This document shows positions 26,426 through 34,995 of a DNA stretch of 64,000 bases, piece after piece. A program made the translations under genes and the position numbers. Positions within the stretch are counted from its first letter, which is position 1. Each line of letters begins with the position of its first letter. Where the stretch lies: assembly GCA_965212505.1 (NCBI GenBank), contig OZ243123.1:1116001-1180000 (forward strand), read 5' to 3'. Under the pieces are notes generated by a model that was given only the letters and a program-made list of their open reading frames with translations, did no database searches and was not told the origin of the DNA. The DNA comes from JAHEKO01 sp965212505. GTDB lineage: Bacteria; Acidobacteriota; Thermoanaerobaculia; Multivoradales; JAHEKO01.

Positions 26426-27708
26426 GACGGTCTCCCGCGGCGAGGTACAACCTGCAGCCGCACCCGCCGATCGCGACGCAGATAGCGCCTCGCGAAACTC
26501 GAAAGGTCGGCGGCGCCGAGCGCCAGGTACCGATTCAGCTCGCTGCAGAGGCGCTCGGGCTCATCGTAGAAAGTTGTGAAGCTCGACAACAGCTCTGCCC
26601 GGTCTTCCACGTGCTGCAGCCGGTCGAGGTAGGCCGTGATGTAGCGGTTGCGCGCCCGCTCGATCTCGACCTCGGGAATCGGAGTCTCAGCCGCTCGAGT
26701 CAGGTGCTCGTCGAGTGCGGCCTCGACGCGCTCGAGCTCGACCCCCGGCTGTGCGGTGGCCACCACCAGGAAGGTCGATGCGATCTCGGTCGGTAGGATC
26801 ATCGCTCGAACGTCTTGCACCAGTCGACGCTCGTGCGCCAGGTCGCGATAGAGCGGACTCGACTTGCCGCCGCTCAACACCGTCGCCAGAAGATCTCCGG
26901 TCCGCCAGTCGTCCGAGACCAGTGGCGGGGCCTGATACGACATGTAGACCCGCGGTAGTTCGACATCGTCTTCGAGCACCTCGGTGCGTTCGCTGTCGAG
27001 CGGTAGCAGTTCCGCCTCGACCGGTTCGATGTCGGCACCTCGAGGGATCTCGTCGAAGTAGCGCTCGACCGCGGCGCGCGCCTGGTCGATCTCGATGTCG
27101 CCCGCGAGGGTCAGCACCGCGTTGTTCGGCACGTAGTACTTGCGGAAGAACGCTTCGATCTCCTCGAGCGTCGCGGCCTCGATGTCCTCCATGTAGCCGA
27201 TGATCGGCCAGCTGTAGGGGTGTGGCGAGGCGAAGAGCATCTCCTGGAGTCGCTCGAAGGCGCTGCCGTACGGCTGGTTGTCGACGCGCTGCCGACGCTC
27301 GTTCATCACCACGTCGCGCTGGTTCTCGAGCGTCTCTGAACTGAGCGCCGGTAGGAAGTGCCCGAGCCGGTCGGACTCGAGCCAGAGCCCGAGCTCCAGG
27401 CTGTTCGAGGGCAGGGTCTCGAAGTAGTTCGTGCGGTCCCAGGCGGTTGAGCCGTTGGCGACGCCGCCGACCTGCTGCACGTAGCGAAAGTGGTCGTTCG
27501 TGCCGACGTGCTGACTACCCTGGAAGAGCATGTGCTCGAACAGGTGCGCAAATCCGGTGCGACCGGGGCGCTCGTTCTTCGAGCCGACGTGGTACCAGAG
27601 GTTGACCGCCACCAGCGGTACAGAGGTGTCCCGGTGGAGCACCACGCGCAGGCCGTTGTCGAGCTCGAAACGCTCGATCGGAATCTGAATCCGCGGCGCG
27701 TTGCTCAA
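26422..27708 (-). CDS. M16 zinc peptidase, catalytic subunit
   Basis: 428 residues from TTG 27708 (MSNAPRIQIPIERFELDNGL). HLFEH (His55, Glu58, His59) is the inverted zinc motif and the downstream Glu in VVMNERRQ is the third ligand. The C-terminal half has the R-Y pair region typical of M16. The TTG start overlaps the upstream gene's TGA (TTGA), a coupled arrangement; the frame stays open further upstream, but only with Arg-rich non-conserved sequence. Confidence 0.9.
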   Translation of the reverse strand: MSNAPRIQIPIERFELDNGLRVVLHRDTSVPLVAVNLWYHVGSKNERPGRTGFAHLFEHMLFQGSQHVGTNDHFRYVQQVGGVANGSTAWDRTNYFETLPSNSLELGLWLESDRLGHFLPALSSETLENQRDVVMNERRQRVDNQPYGSAFERLQEMLFASPHPYSWPIIGYMEDIEAATLEEIEAFFRKYYVPNNAVLTLAGDIEIDQARAAVERYFDEIPRGADIEPVEAELLPLDSERTEVLEDDVELPRVYMSYQAPPLVSDDWRTGDLLATVLSGGKSSPLYRDLAHERRLVQDVRAMILPTEIASTFLVVATAQPGVELERVEAALDEHLTRAAETPIPEVEIERARNRYITAYLDRLQHVEDRAELLSSFTTFYDEPERLCSELNRYLALGAADLSSFARRYLRRDRRVRLQVVPRRGRPS

Positions 27709-28373
27709 CTGCCGACCAGCGCGCCCGGAAGACCCGCCACCCCGCCGCGCGGCCGGTAGTTCATCATGTACTCCTGAAGACCGCTCCTCAGCAGGAACGA
27801 GACGTCGACTTCGAAGTCGGGCATGCCGCGTCGGAGGTCGGGCTCGGTGTAGCGAGGCGCGTCGCGCCGCCACTGGCCGTCGGGCTCGAACCACATGTGC
27901 TCGTGATCGAGCACGTTGAAGAGTGTCGGCCGGGCCGGCATCTCCTTGTGGGTGGCGATCATCGCGAAGAGCTGAGTTCGACGATGACAGTACTTGCCGA
28001 GCGCCGCGCCCAAAAGCCGCATCTGCTCGACCGTCAAGTAGTTGAGCAGATCCCAGGTGAGGATCACGTCGACCGCCTGGCCGTCGGTCGACGGCAGGTC
28101 GTTCTCGAGCATCTGCTCGAATGCGCGCTCGTTCTCGGGCTGGCGGACGCTGGCGGAGAAGAGCGACTCGTGCAGGTCTGCGATGTAGAGCTTGCAGCCG
28201 CGCTCGGCGAAGAACTGGATGTTGGGGCCGACAGCCGGCCCCAGATCCATGATCAGGTGCCGGCCGCCCTCACCCAACCGCTCAGAGAGCAGTTTGAGGC
28301 AGGGGGACTGGTGCTCTTGCCGGGTCGATCCCCCGGAAGCGCCCCGTTTGCCCCCCGATGCACTCGCGCCCAC
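27705..28373 (-). CDS. Methyltransferase-like protein between bactofilin and M16 genes
   Basis: 222 residues if started at GTG 28373; ATG 28439 is also open but would overlap the bactofilin gene by 59 bases. HLIMDLGPAVGPNIQFFAER resembles SAM-binding motif I, with an acidic residue at strand 2 (LYIADLHESL) and VILTWDLLNYL at strand 4. The catalytic substrate is unknown. It sits in a tight operon: bactofilin, this gene, M16, M16. Confidence 0.65.
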   Translation of the reverse strand: MGASASGGKRGASGGSTRQEHQSPCLKLLSERLGEGGRHLIMDLGPAVGPNIQFFAERGCKLYIADLHESLFSASVRQPENERAFEQMLENDLPSTDGQAVDVILTWDLLNYLTVEQMRLLGAALGKYCHRRTQLFAMIATHKEMPARPTLFNVLDHEHMWFEPDGQWRRDAPRYTEPDLRRGMPDFEVDVSFLLRSGLQEYMMNYRPRGGVAGLPGALVGS

Positions 28374-28380
28374 CGTCGGC

Positions 28381-28893
28381 TCAGCCGCGGCTGGCCGCCG
28401 GGTTGAGCTCGGTCTTGGTCTTGACCTCAGCCGGAGCATCGACCTTCTCCGCCTTGACCGGCTTGGCCGGGGCCACTGGCGACTTCACTTCTTTGGCGGA
28501 CGGCTCCATGTCGATCGAGCCCTTGAAGTTGGCGCCGTTTTCGAGCGTCACCCGCGGCCCGACGATGTTGCCCTGCACACGCCCCGAGGCGCGCACGATG
28601 ACATCTTCGTCGCCGTACAGGTTGCCCTTCACCTGGCCCTCGACCTGGATGTTCTTGCCGTACACGTCCGCCTGCACGCGGCCGCTCTCGCCGATCGTCA
28701 CCTTGTTCTTCGAGAGCCGGATCTCACCGTTGACATGTCCCTGGATCAGAAGATCCTCGTCACCGCTCAGGTCTCCCTTGATCTTGATGGACGGTCCGAT
28801 CGTCGCGGTGTCGCGACGGCCCCTGGGCGAGCTAGCAGTCGGCTGGGACTGCGGAGCGTCGTAGTTCGTCTCCTCTTCGCTCTTTTTCCACAC
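28381..28893 (-). CDS. Bactofilin
   Basis: 170 residues starting at GTG with AAAGGAG 8 bases upstream. The central beta-helical domain (about 30-130) shows the repeating pattern GDLSGDEDLLIQGHVNGEI, VYGKNIQVEGQVKGNLYGDE and VRASGRVQGNIVGPRVTLEN of DUF583 polymers. Both tails are polar; the C-terminal one is rich in Lys, Ala and Pro. Bactofilins form membrane-associated filaments that place cell-wall enzymes; the downstream peptidases may be clients. Confidence 0.93.
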   Translation of the reverse strand: MWKKSEEETNYDAPQSQPTASSPRGRRDTATIGPSIKIKGDLSGDEDLLIQGHVNGEIRLSKNKVTIGESGRVQADVYGKNIQVEGQVKGNLYGDEDVIVRASGRVQGNIVGPRVTLENGANFKGSIDMEPSAKEVKSPVAPAKPVKAEKVDAPAEVKTKTELNPAASRG

Positions 28894-29122
28894 GGTCAGC
28901 TCCTTTAAGTAGCGTTGCGCAAACGAGTCTTCAAGCTATTGAAGGGGTGGGGGAAAGTCAAGTTTTGGGGACGGAGTTCGGCGAATTGACGCCCGAGGGC
29001 GCACTGTTCCAGGGAGCAGCGGAAACCGAGCCAGGATCGAGGTGGCTGGAAGATGCCTTCCGCTCGATCGAGGTCGATTCCGGGTCAGGGCGCCACCGCG
29101 GTGCCCGGAGCTCCTATCTAGC

Positions 29123-29941
29123 CTAGGGTTGGAGGTCTTCGCTTCGGCCCGCTCTCGATCCCACCCAGCTCGAGGGGGTAGTGCCTGTGGCCTTCTTGAA
29201 CATCGCGATGAAGGCGCTGAGGCTGTCGTAGCCGACACCGAGGGCGACTGTGGTGACACGGTGGCCGAGTGCGAGGAGCTCGAAGGCGCGTTGCAGCCGT
29301 AGTTGGCGGCGCCATTCGACGAAGCTCATGCTGAGCTCGGCGGCAAAGAGACGGTTGAGGGTTCGCTCGCTGGCGCCGACGGCTCGGCCCCAGCTGGCGA
29401 GGGTCCGACGATCGTCTGGGGCGGCGCGAAGCGCAAAAGTGAGCCGAGAGAGGCGCTCGTCGGTCGGCCGTGGCAGATGGAGGCGATCGAGTGGCTCGCG
29501 TTGTGCCTCGGCCAGGAGTTCGAGAAGCAGGGCCGTCAGCGGCTGCGTGCCGGGATCGGTGCTCTGAGCAAGGACAGTGGGGCCGCGATCGACCACGGTG
29601 CTGATGACCTCGCGAAAGAGTGGTGAGACGGCGAGCACTTCGCAGCCGGAGGCGAGCGGCTCGCAAAGGTGTCGGTCAAAGTAGATCGACCGCATGCGCA
29701 CGAGCCCGGAGATCCTTATTGAGTGCGGAACCCGGGCTGGAACCCATAGCGCTCGGGTAGGTGGCAGGACCCACGAGCCGAGTGAGGTCTCGACGGTCAT
29801 GACGCCGGTTCGGCCGAAGATGAGCTGCGCGCGGGCGTGCCGGTGGGTCTCGATGTGGGCGCCAGCGGAATACTCGAGCGCGAGGGCGACCAGGTGGCCC
29901 GGGAAGGCGTCGGGGTCGACGTCGGGTCGAGCTTGGCGCAT
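29123..29941 (-). CDS. AraC family transcriptional regulator
   Basis: 272 residues. N-terminal cupin-like sensor (HIETHRHARAQLIFGRTGVM, LPPTRALWVPARVPH) and a C-terminal pair of helix-turn-helix motifs (GRAVGASERTLNRLFAAELS and GVGYDSLSAFIAMFKKATGTT PSSW). This layout is shared by regulators of the 'AraC_binding' type that respond to small organic ligands. It is divergent from a DUF2490-like gene, and two direct repeats lie just upstream of its start. Confidence 0.92.
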   Translation of the reverse strand: MRQARPDVDPDAFPGHLVALALEYSAGAHIETHRHARAQLIFGRTGVMTVETSLGSWVLPPTRALWVPARVPHSIRISGLVRMRSIYFDRHLCEPLASGCEVLAVSPLFREVISTVVDRGPTVLAQSTDPGTQPLTALLLELLAEAQREPLDRLHLPRPTDERLSRLTFALRAAPDDRRTLASWGRAVGASERTLNRLFAAELSMSFVEWRRQLRLQRAFELLALGHRVTTVALGVGYDSLSAFIAMFKKATGTTPSSWVGSRAGRSEDLQP

Positions 29942-29970
29942 TTAAGCACAATCATGTCACTTAAGCGCAA
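29942..29970. promoter_or_regulatory. Direct-repeat operator upstream of the araC-type gene
   Basis: TTAAGCACAA (29942-29951) and TTAAGCGCAA (29961-29970) are 19 bp apart, about two helical turns, beginning one base beyond the regulator's ATG. AraC proteins bind direct repeats with this spacing, so autoregulation and control of the divergent gene are likely. Confidence 0.55.
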
Positions 29971-30078
29971 GACGGTCGCAGCGGAGTTGCCTAGGGTGAC
30001 TCGATGGCGCACTTCCAAAGGGCTTCACGTCCGAGCAGGAGGCTCTGGACTGGGGCCGGTCGACGAACAGTGCACTGG

Positions 30079-30717
30079 ATGCGAGCCGTGATTCTGGCGA
30101 GTCTCGCCCATGGTCTCGATACCGGCGCGCTCGAGGCAGCAGATCTCCAGAGTTGGACCAAGACCGCCGGGGAGTACACGGCGGGCAGCTGGAAGGTCTC
30201 CTTGAGCCACGGCGGAAAATTCTCGGATCCGAGGTTCTCGGACAGCTATCAGCTGACCGCTGGTCTCCGAGTTTGGCGCCGGCTGGGCCTCTCGAGGAGA
30301 CTGGGTGTCGACTACAGTCGCGAGACCGATGAGGGCCGGCGGGAGAACCGGCTGTCTCTTCTCGCCGAGTGGACCCGGCAGTTTGCGCCGGCCTGGCGCC
30401 TCCAGCTACGCGTCCGACCAGAGTTGCGGACTTTCGAGGGACGGACTCGCGCGGATCACGGTCGGCTCCGCGTCTTGGTGGGTGTTGGTCGAAGGCTGGG
30501 CGTCTCCACGGATCGGGTCGAGTTCTTCGCCTCGACCGAGTATCTCTCTCGAGCCGACGAGCCGGTCGTGCTCGCTGCCAATCGCGCCTCGGCCGGCGGC
30601 AAGTTTCGCCTCGGGAGTAGCACGACGTTGCAAGGCGGATTGGTTCACGAGATTTCGCCGGGGAAGCGTCCGATTCTGGCCTTCGAAACGGCCGTCACGG
30701 TCCGCATCGGTCGCTGA
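30079..30717 (+). CDS. DUF2490-like outer-membrane beta-barrel protein
   Basis: 212 residues from ATG 30079 (MRAVILASLAHGLDTGALEA); an earlier ATG at 30004 is in frame. After a short signal-like region comes a series of amphipathic strands ending in alternating hydrophobic residues (SLLAEWTRQFAPAWRLQLRV, RPELRTFEG), like DUF2490 barrels. It is divergent from the AraC-type gene. Confidence 0.6.
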   Translation: MRAVILASLAHGLDTGALEAADLQSWTKTAGEYTAGSWKVSLSHGGKFSDPRFSDSYQLTAGLRVWRRLGLSRRLGVDYSRETDEGRRENRLSLLAEWTRQFAPAWRLQLRVRPELRTFEGRTRADHGRLRVLVGVGRRLGVSTDRVEFFASTEYLSRADEPVVLAANRASAGGKFRLGSSTTLQGGLVHEISPGKRPILAFETAVTVRIGR

Positions 30718-30755
30718 AAGGAGCGAGCCAGGATGGTTGAGAGCGTCTGACCGAG

Positions 30756-31088
30756 CTAGTCTTCTACCAAAGCCCGCAGTCTCACGATCGCTTGATCCCA
30801 TTGATCCGAGATCCGCGCCAGGTACTCCTTGGCGCTGTCGATCGTCTCGCGCCTCATCTCGAACCGGCTCTCCCGGCCGACCTGCTGACGGCTGATCAGG
30901 CCAGCCTCGCTCAGAACCTTGAGGTGTTTGGTCACCGCCTGCCGCGTCACGCTGAAGCCTTCCGTCAGCTCGGTGATCGAGTGCTGCCGGCCGTCGCTCA
31001 GGCGAGAGATCAACTCCAGACGCGTGGCGTCGCCGAGCGCCGCGAAGATAGGGGCCGGCACCTCGCGATGGGTGCTAGCGGGCGACAT
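30756..31088 (-). CDS. ArsR family transcriptional regulator
   Basis: 110 residues with FAALGDATRLELISRLSDG and ITELTEGFSVTRQAVTKHLK, a winged helix, then VGRESRFEMR. There are no ArsR metal-binding cysteines, so it is the SRPBCC-associated type. It overlaps the SRPBCC gene upstream by 14 bases. The palindrome at the head of the unit is a likely site. Confidence 0.9.
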   Translation of the reverse strand: MSPASTHREVPAPIFAALGDATRLELISRLSDGRQHSITELTEGFSVTRQAVTKHLKVLSEAGLISRQQVGRESRFEMRRETIDSAKEYLARISDQWDQAIVRLRALVED

Positions 31089-31533
31089 GAGTTGCGATGT
31101 TGTCGGCCTGCATGTCCCAGCCCTCCCTGTTCGAGCGGAGCACCTCGAGTCGCTTCGACTCCGGGAAGTGGAGGAAGCCCGTCTCGGTGATCGTCAAGCG
31201 CGTGCCGCCCTCCGTCGGTTCCAGCCGGAACTCGACCACTACCTTCGCGTCGTCGTCGTACTCCGTGTCCGGATCGAGTGAACTCGGAGGCCACGAGAAG
31301 GCGAACAGGCGCTCCGGCTCCATGCGCTCTGTGGTCGAGACCCACTCCATGTGCTCGTAGCCCGGGTAGGTGATGTTTCCTGTGGTGACCTTGCCGACCT
31401 CGAAGGGGGTGTCGAGGCGAACCCGGAACCACTGCCCGAACGCTTCGTGATCCGTGATGGCCTTCCAGACGCGCGCGACCGGCGCTGCCAGCTCGACGAT
31501 TTTCTCGATTCGGTTCTGGTCGACTTCATCCAT
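31075..31533 (-). CDS. SRPBCC (AHSA1-like) domain protein
   Basis: 152 residues from ATG 31533 (MDEVDQNRIEKIVELAAPVA). VWKAITDHEAFGQWFRVRL and the C-terminal GTRLTITETGF with FPESKRLEVLRSNREGWDMQ show the START-like fold of AHSA1 proteins, which bind hydrophobic ligands. An ATG at 31554 is in frame, but the GGAGG Shine-Dalgarno sequence fits 31533. It forms a two-gene unit with the ArsR regulator downstream. Confidence 0.9.
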   Translation of the reverse strand: MDEVDQNRIEKIVELAAPVARVWKAITDHEAFGQWFRVRLDTPFEVGKVTTGNITYPGYEHMEWVSTTERMEPERLFAFSWPPSSLDPDTEYDDDAKVVVEFRLEPTEGGTRLTITETGFLHFPESKRLEVLRSNREGWDMQADNIATHVAR

Positions 31534-31535
31534 CG

Positions 31536-31553
31536 TGCAACCTCCAGGTTGCA
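31536..31553. promoter_or_regulatory. Palindromic operator over the RBS of the SRPBCC-arsR unit
   Basis: TGCAACCT, two bases, AGGTTGCA: perfect 8-bp arms, ending 3 bases before ATG 31533 and including its GGAGG. TGCAACC/GGTTGCA-type palindromes precede other ArsR-SRPBCC pairs. Repressor binding would block transcription, and the hairpin itself could mask the ribosome-binding site. Confidence 0.6.
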
Positions 31554-31619
31554 TTTATGGTAGGGCAAGCCGATTGCGAATGCAAGCGCCAGTTCGCCGG
31601 TCGCGACCTCCCGCCAGGC

Positions 31620-32453
31620 CTACGGATCGAGAACGATGAGGTCTTGATCGTTGTACACGCCTTCGTAGTCTCCGAACCCCTCGGCGCCGTCGAAGGTCAG
31701 CACGTTCCGAACGCCCTGCTTGAGCACCTCGCCGCTCCCCATGAACGGGAACGAGCCCACGACCGCGACGCCGGTGCCCCAGGGGCTCGAGGTGAGCTCG
31801 CAGTTGGCGACGATGGGTGCCCGCGGGTCAGCAGTGGGGAAGATCGGCGCTCCGGATCGGAACTCGATGGTGATGCGCTGGGGCAGGTTGACGAGGATGA
31901 GCTCACCGTCTTCCTGGATCAGCCGGCTCTTCTGAATGACGTACTGACCCTTAGTGATCAGCGTTCCGGGCGGGATGACCAGGCCGGGGAATTCACCGCC
32001 GAGCGTCAGCTCTTCGTTGGCGATGAGTAGGAAGCTCATGTCGTGGACCTCCCAGCCGAGGGGATGGATCTGCTGGTTGGGCAGAACGCGGGCGCGGTAG
32101 TTGATGCGCGGGTCGGCGTAGCCCTCGATCCAGGTGATTCTGCCCTCGCTAAGGAGCTGGTCGACGTCGAGATCGAAGCGCTCCAGGATGAAGGCCTTCG
32201 CCGCGGTGCGCTCGGCCTCCGCCTCTTCCGGCGTGAAGTGCACGACCTCTTCGAAGAAGTAGTTGATGTCGCAGAAGGCCGGCACGATGTCGCAACCGGG
32301 GACATCAGGGTTTGGCGAGCCTGGGATGAATTCGCCGTCGGCGACAAAGATGCCGAGGCCCGAGAAGCCGATCGGGGTGGGGACGACCGCCGGCGCTGCG
32401 GCGGTGCCAGCGGCGAAACAAAGAGAGAGGGCGGCGATCAGGGCGAAACGCAT
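31620..32453 (-). CDS. Secreted protein, unknown function
   Basis: 277 residues from ATG 32453 (MRFALIAALSLCFAAGTAAA, a signal peptide); GTG 32465 is an in-frame alternative. The mature part has two cysteines close together (VPGCDIVPAFCDINYFF), a charged helix EEAEAERTAAKAFILERFD and strand-rich remaining sequence. I do not recognise the family; it looks exported, soluble and single-gene. Confidence 0.65.
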   Translation of the reverse strand: MRFALIAALSLCFAAGTAAAPAVVPTPIGFSGLGIFVADGEFIPGSPNPDVPGCDIVPAFCDINYFFEEVVHFTPEEAEAERTAAKAFILERFDLDVDQLLSEGRITWIEGYADPRINYRARVLPNQQIHPLGWEVHDMSFLLIANEELTLGGEFPGLVIPPGTLITKGQYVIQKSRLIQEDGELILVNLPQRITIEFRSGAPIFPTADPRAPIVANCELTSSPWGTGVAVVGSFPFMGSGEVLKQGVRNVLTFDGAEGFGDYEGVYNDQDLIVLDP

Positions 32454-32772
32454 TGCGAGGCTCACGAGACTCTCCTTCCGGTTGGCATCCGGGGCGAGAT
32501 GAGACGGCGACGCTCGAACGTCTCGGAGCTGATGCCCGAGGACTCAGCCCGCTCCGGCTCGGCGCGCTGAACGCCCGTGCCCAAACGAAGTCATCCCTGC
32601 CGCCCTCTCTCGCCAACGGTTGCGATTGCTAGTTTGGACGTAGCGTAGTCAACCGCGCTCGGAGGAGGCAAGTAGCTGATTCGTAATGAGATGTAGGCGA
32701 GGGCACCCCGCCGGCTCGCTCGTCCCCAAGGATTTAGGTACGAAAAGAGGGCGCAAGGCGCCGGTGGCTGAC
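32454..32772. other. Intergenic region, no gene seen
   Basis: About 320 bp between two co-oriented secreted-protein genes. It holds a possible minus-strand promoter element TTGACT near 32655 (no good -10 at proper spacing) and a GGAGGAGG-like tract near 32664. No conserved RNA or open frame with family-like sequence was found. Confidence 0.5.
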
Positions 32773-33282
32773 TCAGTCGTCGGTCGGGGCGGGCGGTGGG
32801 AAGACTCCGAGCTGAGAGAGAATCGCGAGGTTGTCCCACTCGACCCACAGCTCGGCGATGCGGCCGTCCTCGATGCGGAAAATACTCATGAACCGGCTCT
32901 CAAATGAACGCCCCGTCGGCGGGATCTGACCCATGGCGCCGGTCTGTGTCCCGGAGTGGACGGCATACGCAGCGACCTTGTCGGCTTCGGCGACGAGCAT
33001 CTCGAGACGGACCTGTTGATCCGGCACCGTTTCGAGGAAAGATTCTTGGATCGCCTTGAACTGGTCGCGCGACCGAACTTGGACATCCGGCGTCGCTTGA
33101 GAGTGCCGAGCGAAATCCGGAGTCAGCAGCTCATCGAAGGCGTCCCAGTCGGCGGCGTTGATCGCCGCCGCGAAGCGCCGCACAAGCTCCTTGTTCGCGT
33201 CCAGGCCATCTGCACTCGCCGGCTGGGCAATGCTGGCGAGTGAGAGAGCTACGAGCGCAGTCGCCAGTGTTCTAGACCGCAT
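32773..33282 (-). CDS. Exported SnoaL-like (ester cyclase-like) protein
   Basis: 169 residues from ATG 33282 (MRSRTLATALVALSLASIAQ PASA signal peptide). The remaining part is a SnoaL/NTF2 fold: NKELVRRFAAAINAADWDAF, ELLTPDFARHS, then FKAIQESFLETVPDQQVRLE and RFMSIFRIEDGRIAELWVEW. SnoaL-like proteins act as cyclases, isomerases or ligand binders; the substrate is unknown. Confidence 0.8.
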   Translation of the reverse strand: MRSRTLATALVALSLASIAQPASADGLDANKELVRRFAAAINAADWDAFDELLTPDFARHSQATPDVQVRSRDQFKAIQESFLETVPDQQVRLEMLVAEADKVAAYAVHSGTQTGAMGQIPPTGRSFESRFMSIFRIEDGRIAELWVEWDNLAILSQLGVFPPPAPTDD

Positions 33283-33515
33283 CAGCACCCTCCTTCTGAG
33301 ACTTCCTTGGAAAGCAGTCACAGGAATCTTCTCGGGCGAGTCTACCTCTCGCCGGTTGAAGGTGGCCTCGAGGCCTACGACTAACAGTACCTCTCGAATC
33401 TCTTGCCGACGCGAGTCTTCGGCGCCGGTGCTCTCGCCTCAGTCGGCCGCTTCGCGGCGCACGAGTGGCGGTGGAGGCCGTGGCTGGGCCACTGGGCCGA
33501 GGAGGTTCCGTCGGA

Positions 33516-34829
33516 CTACTTGGCCGACAGATCGAGCGCCTTGAGGCGCTTCGCGCCCCTTACGTAGAGGGTTGTGCCTGCGAGCGTCGGTGGGGTCCAG
33601 ACGCGAGAGTTGAGAACCGTGGCGCGGCTTCGAATCTGCATTCCAGCTGGACCGAGGTCGAGGAGTGCCAGCTCACCGTTCTCATCGAGCAGCAGGGTGC
33701 CGCTGCGCGTCCGGAGAAGATTTGCCTGGGCGAAGCCGCGCTCTCGCCAGAGAATCGTGCCGGTTCGGATGTCCACGGCGGTCATGGTCTGAACCTGGTC
33801 TCCGGTGGTGGCGTAGACGGTGTTGTCGATACGAACCGCGTTCCAGAAGTGAATTCGGACTCGGTTGTTGAACCACAGCTGTTCGATGTCGGGCGGAGAT
33901 TCGCCGCCCGCCAGCCGGAGAACTCGGGTTGCGCCGTCTTCCTGGGTGGAGACCCAGAGAAGGCCGTCGCCGCCCCAGATCGGCATGCTGGAGTGGTTGT
34001 CGAACATGTTGGTGACCGGAAAGGACCAGAGAGGGACACCCGTTCGAGGCTCCACCGCCACCAACGCGACCTCCGAGTAGTACAGCAGTTGGTCGGAACC
34101 CTCGACGGTGGCGATGATCGGCGTTGCATGACTCACGGTCGAGGCCGGGCTGCGCCACAGCTCCTCTCCGTTCGCGGGGTCGAAGGCCATCGCGCCCGCT
34201 TGCCGGCCTCCAACCAGGACGATGACCTGGCCCGCGTAGAGGATCGGACTGGCGGCGTAACCCCAGTTCATCACCTCGCCCTCGTACTCGGAGATGAGTT
34301 CGTGACTCCATATGAGCTCGCCCGATGTTCGGCTCAAGGCTCGGAGACTGCCGGTGTACCCAAGGGTGATCACCCGATCGTTCATGAGCAACGGTGTGGC
34401 GTGAGGCCCTGCGCCGTGTTCCGTCTGGTTGCCCTCACGCGGACTGGCCACGTAGCGGTGGGTCCACAGCGTCTTGCCGGTCGTCGCCGACAGACCGGAG
34501 ACGACCTCCTCCTCGCCGCTACGATGGAACGTACCGACGAGAGACGAGTCGGCGACGACGGCGGAGTAGCCGTCGCCCAGCTCCCTCTCCCAGAGAACCG
34601 GTGGGCCGGGTTCTGGCCACTCTCTAGCAAGCGGAGCGGAGTCGATGGAGAAATCACCATTCGGGCCGCCGAACTGAAGCCATTCGCCGCCCGAAGTCGG
34701 CTGCGCTCCCGAAGACTGACCGTCCTGGGCCCAGAGGGAGCTGAGCGCCAGGAGCAGGAGCGACGCAGTGCTAGAACAAAGCCGGCGGTTCCTTGGATGC
34801 GAGCGGCTTGGGTGGGGAGGTTGGGTCAT
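33516..34829 (-). CDS. Exported PQQ-binding-like beta-propeller protein
   Basis: 437 residues. N-terminal signal (about 17-35, SSTASLLLLALSSLWAQ), then WLQFGGPNGDFSIDSA, the usual opening of 'outer membrane protein assembly factor BamB-like' PQQ repeat proteins. Repeats such as GKTLWTHRYVAS, SGELIWSHELIS, GEELWRSPASTV and GTILWRERGF mark propeller blades. There is no dehydrogenase domain, so it is likely a binding scaffold rather than a quinoprotein enzyme. Confidence 0.85.
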   Translation of the reverse strand: MTQPPHPSRSHPRNRRLCSSTASLLLLALSSLWAQDGQSSGAQPTSGGEWLQFGGPNGDFSIDSAPLAREWPEPGPPVLWERELGDGYSAVVADSSLVGTFHRSGEEEVVSGLSATTGKTLWTHRYVASPREGNQTEHGAGPHATPLLMNDRVITLGYTGSLRALSRTSGELIWSHELISEYEGEVMNWGYAASPILYAGQVIVLVGGRQAGAMAFDPANGEELWRSPASTVSHATPIIATVEGSDQLLYYSEVALVAVEPRTGVPLWSFPVTNMFDNHSSMPIWGGDGLLWVSTQEDGATRVLRLAGGESPPDIEQLWFNNRVRIHFWNAVRIDNTVYATTGDQVQTMTAVDIRTGTILWRERGFAQANLLRTRSGTLLLDENGELALLDLGPAGMQIRSRATVLNSRVWTPPTLAGTTLYVRGAKRLKALDLSAK

Positions 34830-34957
34830 GGAGGGCAGTCTAGTTCTCGAGTCACGATGTCGAGCGTTAAGAAGCTCCTAAGACAAGTGGTTTGCGCGCT
34901 ACCGGCCTTCGAAGTCCGATCGTTCCGGACAGCTGTTGGCCGGCGGATGGGGCCGCC

Positions 34958-34987
34958 TTGACTTACGCCCAACTTCCGCCATACACT
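34958..34987 (+). promoter_or_regulatory. Promoter of lexA; transcript nearly leaderless
   Basis: TTGACT (34958-34963) and TACACT (34982-34987) with an 18-bp spacer. A start point about 7 bases beyond the -10 would be at 34994-34995, and the lexA GTG begins at 34996. No LexA box that I know is evident nearby. Confidence 0.6.
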
Positions 34988-34995
34988 GCCGACCC

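Noticed and set aside
33465..34961. A 498-residue open frame on the plus strand
   Set aside because: Antisense to the PQQ-type beta-propeller gene, which has a signal peptide and repeat motifs.
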